Shown: one piece after another, positions 1 through 6,458 of the stretch
Position numbering within the stretch: the first letter of the stretch is position 1
How the letters are laid out: each line of letters starts with the position of its first letter
Source: Chloroflexota bacterium
GTDB lineage: Bacteria > Chloroflexota > Anaerolineae > UBA1429
Reading direction: 5' to 3'
Assembly: GCA_012513725.1 (NCBI GenBank)
Contig: JAAZBQ010000367.1
Span: forward strand, 1-9,072
DNA: 9,072 nucleotides
Notes under the pieces: generated by a model
The model's input: the letters and a program-made list of their open reading frames with translations, nothing else
Told to the model about the DNA's origin: nothing
Databases searched by the model: none
Program-made: the position numbers and the translations under genes

Positions 1-2
1 CC

Positions 3-68
3 TGGCTGCTGCTTCTGCTGCAGGACGGTGGTGGAAGGGCCGGACCGTGTCGTGGTGCGAGCGCCTAG
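3..68 (+). other. Possible 3' end of a plus-strand gene cut by the window edge
   Basis: From base 3 an open frame reads through a hydrophobic run (WLLLLLQ) and a short Gly/Arg-rich tail to a TAG at 66-68. It could be the C-terminus of a membrane protein ending tail-to-tail with the minus-strand gene at 65-319. Only about 21 codons are visible and another frame is also open at the edge, so this is a guess from layout. No family can be named. Confidence 0.2.
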
Positions 69-319
69 CGGTCGCGGCAAAGGATGAGGACGATGCTCTC
101 TCGGCCGCCGGGCGCGGCGCCTGGAAGGGCCGCTTCCCGGTGGCCGTCCACCAGGCGCCAGCCCGCTTCCCGGAGGATGTCGAGCGCCGTGGGCAGATCA
201 TCCGCCAGCAGAGTCCCCAGTCCCTGCTGGCCAACGCCAGGGTGCCGGTGCACCGGGCCTACCGGTAGCGACGCCTCATCCAGCATCTGGACCAGGGTGC
301 AGAACTCGTGGGTCGGCAT
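65..319 (-). CDS. Small hypothetical protein (84 aa)
   Basis: I do not recognise this protein. The start was placed at the ATG at 319 (MPTHEFCTLVQMLDEA) because an AGGAG motif lies 8 nt upstream on the minus strand; the frame also opens 7 codons earlier at 340 with a poorer context. The reading frame has the G/C-rich third positions of its neighbours, which supports coding. The product is soluble-looking, with a probable helix around residues 42-53 (DLPTALDILREAGW) and a hydrophobic strand near the C-terminus (SIVLILCRDR). It has two cysteines (7 and 81) that do not form a known motif. It is transcribed away from rplU, so the two genes are divergent with about 250 bp between them. A function cannot be assigned; a chance ORF remains possible but less likely given the ribosome binding site. 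Confidence 0.55.
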   Translation of the reverse strand: MPTHEFCTLVQMLDEASLPVGPVHRHPGVGQQGLGTLLADDLPTALDILREAGWRLVDGHREAALPGAAPGGRESIVLILCRDR

Positions 320-463
320 CAGACTTGCTCCTGTCGCCACACGATCATGCCCTCAGGATACCCGGCGCGGGGCATAAAGGCGTCAAGATCCCGTGAAATC
401 GCGCCGAACGCCCTGGAGCGTCTGGTGCGGGCGCGGCGCGGGACTTGAGCGAGGGCCGCGGTT

Positions 464-492
464 TTGACACGACCCGGCGAGCGCGGTATAAT
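464..492 (+). promoter_or_regulatory. Consensus sigma-70-type promoter of the rplU-rpmA-rpmE operon
   Basis: The -35 hexamer TTGACA is at 464-469 and the -10 hexamer TATAAT at 487-492, separated by exactly 17 bp. Both match the consensus at every position, which is rare in a GC-rich genome. Transcription would start near 499, giving a leader of about 73 nt before rplU. A maximal housekeeping promoter fits a ribosomal-protein operon. Confidence 0.9.
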
Positions 493-507
493 TCTCGTTC
501 GGTAAGG

Positions 508-560
508 CCGGGGCCCTCGCATGCGGGATTCGCCGGTCAGCAAGATGCCCATGGCCCCGG
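508..560 (+). promoter_or_regulatory. Leader stem overlapping the rplU Shine-Dalgarno sequence
   Basis: CCGGGGCC (508-515) and GGCCCCGG (553-560) are perfect 8-bp complements within the predicted rplU leader. The 3' arm contains the first two bases of the GGAGG ribosome binding site at 559-563. The loop holds a further palindrome, CGCATGCG (518-525), that could form a nested hairpin. If the long stem forms, it would partly hide the ribosome binding site, as in autogenously controlled ribosomal-protein leaders. The pairing is seen directly; the regulatory role is inferred, and no match to a described L21 leader family is claimed. Confidence 0.45.
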
Positions 561-571
561 AGGGATGACAA

Positions 572-883
572 GTGTACGCAGTGGTTGAGACCGGTGGAAA
601 GCAGTACCGCGTGGCGGTCGGCGAGACCGTCGACGTGGAAAAGATCGCCCAAGAGCCCGGCGAGACGGTCGTCCTGGATCGCGTTCTGATCGTTTCGGAC
701 GAGGGGAACGTGCGCATCGGCCAGCCCGTGGTGGATGGCGCCGCGGTATCGGCCACGGTGCTGCGTCACGGCAAGGGCCGCAAGGTGGTGGCCTTTAAAT
801 ACAAGGCCAAGGAGCGGTACCGCCGCAAGAAGGGGCATCGGCAGGAGTATACTCGCCTGCGCATCGATGATATCCAGGCGTAG
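572..883 (+). CDS. rplU: Large ribosomal subunit protein bL21
   Basis: This encodes ribosomal protein L21, which binds 23S rRNA in the large subunit. The 103-residue product has the family's usual length. It opens with MYAVVETGGKQYRVAVGE and carries the C-terminal basic signature around residues 72-93 (KYKAKERYRRKKGHRQEYT), an rRNA-contacting segment. The start is a GTG at 572, chosen because GGAGG at 559-563 lies 8 nt upstream and because L21 proteins begin exactly at this M-Y-A-V motif. It is the first gene of an operon with rpmA (18-bp gap) and rpmE. Expression is expected to be high from the consensus promoter at 464-492, with possible translational control by the leader stem that overlaps its ribosome binding site. 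No anomaly is seen in the protein. Confidence 0.97.
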   Translation: MYAVVETGGKQYRVAVGETVDVEKIAQEPGETVVLDRVLIVSDEGNVRIGQPVVDGAAVSATVLRHGKGRKVVAFKYKAKERYRRKKGHRQEYTRLRIDDIQA

Positions 884-901
884 CCGAAAAGAGGGACGGA
901 C

Positions 902-1165
902 ATGGCACATAAAAAGGGTGGCGGCAGCACCGCCAACAATCGCGATAGCCACGCCAAACGCTTGGGCGTCAAGCGCTTTGACGGCGAGCAGGTGACCTCG
1001 GGCTCCATCATCGTCCGGCAGCGCGGCACCCGCGTCGCTCCCGGCACGAACGTGGGTTGTGGCAAGGATCATACCCTGTTCGCCACGATCGACGGCTTTG
1101 TTAAATTCGAGTCGCACGGCCGCACGGGCGGCAAGCGCGTCTCGGTGTATCCGGAAAGGGTGTAG
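902..1165 (+). CDS. rpmA: Large ribosomal subunit protein bL27
   Basis: This encodes ribosomal protein L27, whose N-terminal tail reaches toward the peptidyl-transferase centre in bacteria. The 87-residue product has normal length and starts MAHKKGGGSTANNRDS, the classic L27 N-terminus. There is no cleavable N-terminal extension of the kind found in many Bacillota, so the mature tail is encoded directly. The conserved central block with GSIIVRQRGT and the HTLFATIDG segment are present. The ATG at 902 has GAGGG at 891-895, 6 nt upstream. It sits between rplU and rpmE. The usual downstream partner obgE is not here; rpmE follows after only 5 bp. Confidence 0.97.
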   Translation: MAHKKGGGSTANNRDSHAKRLGVKRFDGEQVTSGSIIVRQRGTRVAPGTNVGCGKDHTLFATIDGFVKFESHGRTGGKRVSVYPERV

Positions 1166-1170
1166 GGAAC

Positions 1171-1527
1171 GTGAAAGAAGGGATCCATCCCCAGTACTAC
1201 CCGGATGCCACGGTGGTCTGCGCGTGCGGCAACTCGTGGACGACGGGCTCGACGCAGCCCGAGCTGCGCACCGATATTTGCAGCCAGTGCCACCCCTTCT
1301 TCACCGGTCAGCAGCGCATCGTGGATACCGGTGGCCAGGTGGAGCGCTTTACGAACCGTCTGGAGACGGCGGAGCGGCTGCGCACCGTGGCCGACGAGCG
1401 CGCCAGAGAACGGGCGGAGCGCCGCCGGGCGAGGGCCCTCGTGGAGATCGTGGACGAGGAAGAGTCCGTCGAGCCGATCGAGGAGATCCTGGGCGCCGTC
1501 GAGGAAACGGAAGAAGAGGAAGAATAG
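1171..1527 (+). CDS. rpmE: Large ribosomal subunit protein bL31 with long charged C-terminal tail
   Basis: This encodes ribosomal protein L31, which bridges the two subunits at the central protuberance. Residues 1-64 form a complete zinc-binding (C+) L31: MKEGIHPQYY, the pair C17/C19 (VCACGNSW), the pair C37/C40 (ICSQCHPFFTG), and a VERFTNR motif. The protein is 118 residues, while ordinary L31 is about 70. The extra ~50 residues begin with an Arg/Glu-rich probable helix (residues 65-90) and end in a very acidic stretch (EEESVEPIEEI, then ETEEEEE). The start is GTG at 1171; the ribosome binding site is GGAAAGGG near 1152-1159 or AGGG at 1164-1167, within and just after the end of rpmA. It is the last gene of the operon, followed by an intrinsic terminator. 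Identity is certain; the role of the tail is unknown. Confidence 0.95.
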   Translation: MKEGIHPQYYPDATVVCACGNSWTTGSTQPELRTDICSQCHPFFTGQQRIVDTGGQVERFTNRLETAERLRTVADERARERAERRRARALVEIVDEEESVEPIEEILGAVEETEEEEE

Positions 1528-1578
1528 CCTGCGCGCGGCCTTGGGCCGTGGAATGCAGTGGCTGGCGAGCGATATAGG

Positions 1579-1609
1579 GGGCAGAGTGGCGACACTCTGC
1601 CCTTTTGTT
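1579..1609 (+). terminator. Intrinsic terminator of the ribosomal-protein operon
   Basis: A perfect 10-bp stem, GGGCAGAGTG (1579-1588) with CACTCTGCCC (1593-1602), encloses the tetraloop GCGA, a stable GNRA type. It is followed directly by TTTTGTT (1603-1609). This is a canonical Rho-independent terminator about 50 bp after rpmE. Confidence 0.93.
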
Positions 1610-1616
1610 CTAGAAT
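1589..1616 (+). promoter_or_regulatory. Candidate promoter for the tdk-to-era operon
   Basis: GCGACA (1589-1594, 4 of 6 to TTGACA) and TAGAAT (1611-1616, 5 of 6 to TATAAT) are separated by 16 bp. They lie just upstream of tdk and inside the preceding terminator. A promoter is expected here because the terminator isolates tdk from rpmE. The match is moderate, so the exact hexamers are uncertain. Transcription would start near 1623. Confidence 0.45.
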
Positions 1617-1661
1617 ACGGGTACTCCGCTTCCTTTCCACACCGACGCCAAGGAGGTACCG

Positions 1662-2250
1662 GTGGTCTATCGGCGCTACCAGATGGGTTGGGTCGAGGTC
1701 ATCTGCGGCTGTATGTTCAGTGGCAAGACCGAGGAACTCATCCGGCGCGTGCACCGCGCACAGATCGCCCGCCAGAAGGTGCAGGTGTTCCAGCATAGCC
1801 TGGACGAGCGCTACGGACGCCGGCGCATCGCCTCCCATTCCGGGGCCTATGTGGAGGCGTCCACCATCCAGCGCTCGGCCGACATCCTCGCCCTTTTGCA
1901 GCCGGATACCGAGGTGGTGGCCATCGACGAAGCGCAGTTCTTTGACCCCGGCGTGTGCGACGTCGCCATCGGCTTGGCCGACGAGGGGCTGCGGGTGGTG
2001 GCCGCCGGGCTGGACATGGACTTTCGCGGGGAGCCCTTTGGCCCGATGGCCGCGCTGATGGCCCGCTCCGACCTGCTAGACAAGCTCCAGGCCATCTGCG
2101 TGGTCTGCGGCGCGCCGGCCGGCCGCACCCAGCGACTGGTGGATGGCCAGCCGGCCTGGTACGAGGATCCGATCATCATGGTGGGCGCCAGCGACGTGTA
2201 CGAGGCGCGCTGTCGCTCCTGCCACCAGGTACCGAGAAGGGGCAACGGCC

Positions 2251-2267
<17 letters not shown>
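1662..2267 (+). CDS. tdk: Thymidine kinase (type II, zinc-binding)
   Basis: Thymidine kinase phosphorylates thymidine to dTMP with ATP in the pyrimidine salvage pathway in the cytoplasm. The 201-residue product has the P-loop GCMFSGKT at residues 16-23, with Cys where many homologues have Pro. The Walker B/catalytic block is DEAQFF at 89-94 (catalytic Glu90 by family alignment), followed by GLDMDFRGEPFG at 116-127. The C-terminal lasso zinc site uses C146/C149 and C184/C187. The start is GTG at 1662, with AGGAGG at 1651-1656 and 5-nt spacing; an internal ATG at 1683 matches many homologues' N-termini but has no ribosome binding site. The 3' end overlaps the DUF1385 gene by 17 bp, suggesting translational coupling. 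It is the first gene of the probable operon running to era. The rpmE-tdk-DUF1385 order is a known conserved arrangement. Confidence 0.95.
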
Positions 2268-3192
<925 letters not shown>

Positions 3193-3220
3193 GTATCCGG
3201 TAACGAGAGAGGCAGAATTG

Positions 3221-4573
3221 ATGCGAACCAAGGAAGAACGGCTGGCCGACGCCGAGCGCCCCTCCGAGGAGGCGCTGCGCCTGCACCCCTACTACCGCGG
3301 CAAGATCCAGACGGCGGCCAAGTGCGCCATCCGCGACCTGAGCGACTTTTCCATCTGGTACACACCGGGCGTTGCGGCGCCCTGCCGGGCCATTGCCCGG
3401 GACCCGGAGCTGGTGTACGAGTACACGAACAGGGCGAACACGGTGGCCATCGTCACCGACGGCTCCCGGGTGCTGGGCCTCGGCAACATCGGCCCGGAGG
3501 CCGGCATGCCGGTGATGGAGGGCAAGGCCTTGCTCTTCAAGTACCTGGGTGGGGTGGATGCCGTGCCGCTGTGCCTGCGCGCCCAGTCGCCGGAGGATAT
3601 CATCCAGACCGTGCGCCTCATCCAGCCCTCCTACGGCGGCGTGAACCTGGAGGACATCTCCCAACCGGAGTGTTTCCGCGTGCTGGACACCCTGCGCGCC
3701 GACCCGGCGGTAGAGATCCCGGTGTTCCACGACGACCAGCAGGGCACGGCCACCGTGCTCCTGGCCGGGCTCCTGAACGCGCTCAAGATCGTCCAGCGGG
3801 ATATCCGCGACGTGCGCTTTGCCTTCATCGGCCTGGGGGCGGCGAACGTGGCTACCCTGCGACTCCTTATGGCCAGCGGCGTGGAGATGGAGCAGGTGAT
3901 CGCCACCGATAGCCGCGGCATCTTGCACCGGGAGCGGGACGATATCCGCGCCCGGCAGGCGGACTATCCCGACAAGTGGCGCGTCTGTCAGGAGTCGAAC
4001 CCCGAGGACCGGCGCGGCGGCATCGCCGAGGCGCTCCGCGACGCCCACGTGGCCATCGCCTTTGCCACCCCGGGGCCGGACGTCATCCAGCCCGAGTGGG
4101 TGAGCGCCATGGCCTCCGACAGCATCGTCTTTGCCTGCTCGAACCCCGTGCCGGAGATCTGGCCCTGGGATGCCAAAGAGGCGGGGGCCCGCATCGTGGG
4201 CACCGGCCGGTCGGATTTCGCCAACCAGCTGAACAACTCCCTGGGTTTCCCGGCCATTTTCCGCGGGGCGTTGGACGTGCGGGCGCGGACCATCACCGAC
4301 GAGATGTGCCTGGCGGCGGCGGAGGAGATCGCCCGCTACGGTGAGGAGCTGGGGCTGGACGACGAGCACATCGTCCCGACCATGGACGATCTGGACGTCT
4401 ACCCCCGGGAGGCCGTCGCCGTGGGGCTAAAGGCCCAGGAGCAGGGGCTGGCCCGGGTCACCCTCTCCCGGGAGGAGGCCTACCGGGTGGCGGCGGGCAA
4501 GATCGAAGAGGCGCGGGCCATGATCAGCACGCTGATGCGCGAGGGTGCCATCGCGCCGGTGCCCGAGGAGTAA
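3221..4573 (+). CDS. NAD(P)-dependent malic enzyme
   Basis: Malic enzyme oxidatively decarboxylates malate to pyruvate and CO2 while reducing NAD(P)+, linking the TCA cycle to pyruvate. The 450-residue product is of the short bacterial type without a fused phosphotransacetylase domain. The N-terminal malic domain has WYTPGVAAPC (Tyr47 is the catalytic acid by family alignment), TDGSRVLGLGNIG at 79-91, and EGKALLFK with base Lys102. Metal ligands are expected in NLEDI (Glu144/Asp145) and FHDDQQGTA (Asp171). The Rossmann domain has GLGAAN at 204-209, where most relatives have GAGAAG, and an Asp230 after the second strand. ACSNPVPEI (305-313) closes the core. Cofactor preference is not decidable by eye. 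The start is ATG at 3221 with GAGAGG 8 nt upstream; the adjacent TTG at 3218 is less likely. It lies 28 bp after the DUF1385 gene and 38 bp before ttuB, so it is probably co-transcribed. Confidence 0.95.
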   Translation: MRTKEERLADAERPSEEALRLHPYYRGKIQTAAKCAIRDLSDFSIWYTPGVAAPCRAIARDPELVYEYTNRANTVAIVTDGSRVLGLGNIGPEAGMPVMEGKALLFKYLGGVDAVPLCLRAQSPEDIIQTVRLIQPSYGGVNLEDISQPECFRVLDTLRADPAVEIPVFHDDQQGTATVLLAGLLNALKIVQRDIRDVRFAFIGLGAANVATLRLLMASGVEMEQVIATDSRGILHRERDDIRARQADYPDKWRVCQESNPEDRRGGIAEALRDAHVAIAFATPGPDVIQPEWVSAMASDSIVFACSNPVPEIWPWDAKEAGARIVGTGRSDFANQLNNSLGFPAIFRGALDVRARTITDEMCLAAAEEIARYGEELGLDDEHIVPTMDDLDVYPREAVAVGLKAQEQGLARVTLSREEAYRVAAGKIEEARAMISTLMREGAIAPVPEE

Positions 4574-4611
4574 GAGGGGCGGCGAGGCCGGTGGCTATCG
4601 AGGAGAGAGGC

Positions 4612-4809
4612 ATGTCGACAGCCAGGATTCGCTATCGTAAGGAAGAGTGGGAGGTGGCCAGCGGGATGACCGTGCGCTCGGCCATCGAAAAGGTGGGGCT
4701 GGATCCGCTGAACGTCCTGGCCCTGCGCGACCGCAGACTCGTGAACGACCAGACCATTCTGGAGCCGGACGACGAGATCCGGCTGGTGAACGTGATCTCT
4801 GGTGGTTAG
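4612..4809 (+). CDS. ttuB: Ubiquitin-like sulfur carrier protein (TtuB/MoaD/ThiS type)
   Basis: This 65-residue beta-grasp protein ends in the exposed di-glycine ISGG. Sulfur carriers of this family need that terminus to be adenylated and converted to a thiocarboxylate. The sequence has the hydrophobic strands and DDEIRLVNVISGG end typical of MoaD/ThiS folds. Because the next gene is ttuA, the best reading is TtuB, which donates sulfur for 2-thiolation of ribothymidine at tRNA position 54; a MoaD or ThiS role cannot be excluded from sequence alone. The ATG at 4612 is preferred because AGGAG (4601-4605) is 6 nt upstream; a GTG at 4591 would add 7 residues. It sits 38 bp after malic enzyme and 16 bp before ttuA. 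The activating E1-like enzyme is not in the window. In Thermus, TtuB also becomes conjugated to proteins, so a wider role is possible. Confidence 0.82.
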   Translation: MSTARIRYRKEEWEVASGMTVRSAIEKVGLDPLNVLALRDRRLVNDQTILEPDDEIRLVNVISGG

Positions 4810-4825
4810 GGCAACCGGGGCGCAG

Positions 4826-5743
4826 ATGAAGTGTACGATCTGCGGCGATGTCGCCGCGATCAACATGCCCCAGCACCGGCTGCGGCTCTGCGAGGCGCAC
4901 CTGCAGGAGTGGGTGCCCCGCATGGCGCAGCGGGCCATCGACAAGTACGGCCTCTTTACCCGGGATGAGCGGATCCTGGTGGCCGTCTCGGGGGGCAAGG
5001 ACTCCCTGAGCCTGTGGGATATCCTCATTCGCCTCGGGTACGAGACGGAGGGCCTCTACATTCACCTAGGGATCGATCACGAGGGGTACTCGGACGAGTC
5101 GGAGGAGCGGGTGCGGGCCTTTAGCCGGGCACACGACGACGCGCCGTTCCGGGTGGTGAACCTCGAGGAGACGTATGGCCAGGGGATCCCGACGCTGGCC
5201 CACGATCGGCGCCGGAGCCGGCCCTGCTCGGTCTGTGGCCTGGTCAAGCGCCACATCATGAACCGGGTGGCCTACGAGGGCGGCTATGGGGCCATCGCCA
5301 CGGGCCATAACCTGGACGATGAGGCCGCGGTGCTGCTGCAGAACACCCTGCACTGGCAGGCCGGCTACCTCCGGCGCCAGGCGCCCCTCCTACCGGCGTC
5401 CCACCCCCGGCTGGCCCGCAAGGTCAAGCCGCTGGTGCACCTCTACGAGCGGGAGACGGCCGCCTACGCCCTGGTCTGTGGGCTGGATTACATCGAGGAG
5501 GAGTGCCCCTATTCGGCGGACGCCACCACGATCCTGTACAAGGAGCTCCTCAGTCGCCTGGAGGGTCGCTCGCCGGGGGCCAAGATGCAGTTCTACCTCC
5601 AGTTTCTGCAGGCCAAGGGGCAGGGGCTCTTTGCCGGTGGGGCCGAGGCCGAGCCGCCGCTGAACGAGTGCACCCGCTGCGGCCAGCCGACCTCGGCCGA
5701 GGGGCTGTGCGCCTTTTGCCGGTTGTGGGAACCCCGGGAGTGA
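4826..5743 (+). CDS. ttuA: tRNA 2-thiolation enzyme TtuA (PP-loop ATPase, Zn and Fe-S binding)
   Basis: TtuA adenylates the 2-oxygen of ribothymidine 54 in the tRNA T-loop and replaces it with sulfur from thiocarboxylated TtuB, giving s2T, which stiffens tRNA at high temperature. All expected elements are present in 305 residues. The N-terminal zinc finger uses C3, C6, C22 and H25. The PP-loop SGGKDS is at 55-60. The catalytic/[4Fe-4S] cysteines are C134 and C137 (PCSVCGLVKR) and C227 (EECPYS). ATGHNLDDEA is at 158-167. The C-terminal zinc finger uses C282, C285, C295 and C298. The ATG at 4826 is preferred because family members begin with M-x-C and GGGG lies 5 nt upstream; a GTG at 4802 would overlap ttuB. 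The gene follows ttuB by 16 bp and its stop overlaps the next start by 4 bp (GTGA). TtsA-type cytosine thiolases are distant relatives but usually lack both zinc fingers. Confidence 0.92.
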   Translation: MKCTICGDVAAINMPQHRLRLCEAHLQEWVPRMAQRAIDKYGLFTRDERILVAVSGGKDSLSLWDILIRLGYETEGLYIHLGIDHEGYSDESEERVRAFSRAHDDAPFRVVNLEETYGQGIPTLAHDRRRSRPCSVCGLVKRHIMNRVAYEGGYGAIATGHNLDDEAAVLLQNTLHWQAGYLRRQAPLLPASHPRLARKVKPLVHLYERETAAYALVCGLDYIEEECPYSADATTILYKELLSRLEGRSPGAKMQFYLQFLQAKGQGLFAGGAEAEPPLNECTRCGQPTSAEGLCAFCRLWEPRE

Positions 5744-6429
5744 CCGAGGGCGCCCCCCGCCGGGGCTATCGGTATTTTGACCTGGTGATGGCGGCCTTTG
5801 TCGCCGTCCTGATGATCTCCAACGTCGCCTCGACCAAGATCCTGGACCTGGGCTGGTTCACCTTTGATGGCGGTACCCTCCTCTTTCCCATCTCCTACAT
5901 CTTTGGCGACGTGCTCACCGAGGTGTACGGCTACAGCCGCTCGCGCCGGGTGATCTGGACCGGCTTTGCCGCGGCGGCCCTGATGGCCGGGGTGTTCGCG
6001 TTGGTCGGCGCGCTGCCTGCTGACCCCACCTGGGGCCTGCAGGGGGCCTACGACGCGATCCTGGGCCAGACGCCCCGCATCGTGGCGGGCAGCCTGGTGG
6101 CCTACTTTGCGGGCTCCTTTTCCAACGCCTGGGTGATGGCCAAGATGAAGCTGCTCACCCAGGGGCGCTGGCTGTGGACACGCACGGTGGCCAGCACCAT
6201 CGTGGGCGAGGCGCTGGACACCGTCGTGTTCGTCCTACTCGCCTTTTACGGCGCATTGGACGACTCGCTCCTCCTGCCCATCATCCTCTCCAACTATGTC
6301 TTCAAGGTGGGACTGGAGGCGCTCATGACCCCGGCGACCTATTGGGTAGTCTCGGCGCTCAAGGACGCCGAGCACGAGGACTATTACGATCGGCACACGG
6401 ACTTTAACCCCTTCCGGCTCCGCGAGTAG
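5740..6429 (+). CDS. yhhQ: Queuosine precursor transporter (YhhQ/DUF165 family)
   Basis: This integral membrane protein belongs to the YhhQ family, which imports queuosine precursors such as preQ0 or preQ1 for wobble modification of tRNA. The family hallmarks are clear in 229 residues: LMISNVASTKIL at 24-35, FPISYIFGDVLTEVYGYSR at 49-67, a GSFSNAWVMAKMK segment at 125-137, STIVGEALDT at 152-161, and SNYVFKVGLEAL near 184-195. Several hydrophobic helices alternate with these motifs, around six in total. The start is a GTG at 5740 that overlaps the ttuA stop as GTGA. This implies translational coupling; no separate strong ribosome binding site is present, though GTGGGA lies 9 nt upstream. The next ATG, 16 codons later, would delete the start of the first helix. 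Substrate (preQ0, preQ1 or queuine) cannot be told from sequence, and no queuosine synthesis or tgt gene is in the window. Confidence 0.9.
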   Translation: MTEGAPRRGYRYFDLVMAAFVAVLMISNVASTKILDLGWFTFDGGTLLFPISYIFGDVLTEVYGYSRSRRVIWTGFAAAALMAGVFALVGALPADPTWGLQGAYDAILGQTPRIVAGSLVAYFAGSFSNAWVMAKMKLLTQGRWLWTRTVASTIVGEALDTVVFVLLAFYGALDDSLLLPIILSNYVFKVGLEALMTPATYWVVSALKDAEHEDYYDRHTDFNPFRLRE

Positions 6430-6458
6430 GGCGTCGGGAGGAGTGGGAGGTAGGCCAC

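Noticed and set aside
320..463. Search for a promoter of the minus-strand small gene
   Set aside because: A TTGACG and a TATCCT are present on the minus strand, but they are about 20 bp apart, so no promoter is called. Nothing else is seen in this stretch.
319..756. Minus-strand frames overlapping rplU and its promoter, ending at the start of the 84-residue gene
   Set aside because: They run antisense through rplU and its consensus promoter and have no ribosome binding site or family motif. Only the TGATG junction is noted, as possibly a short leader.
4591..4611. Earlier GTG start for the sulfur carrier
   Set aside because: It would add 7 residues without a better ribosome binding site. AGGAG is ideally spaced from the ATG at 4612.
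5503..5739. N-terminal extension of the queuosine transporter frame into ttuA
   Set aside because: The open frame extends upstream, but it lies wholly inside ttuA and has none of the family's features. The GTG at 5740, coupled to the ttuA stop, gives a normal-length transporter.
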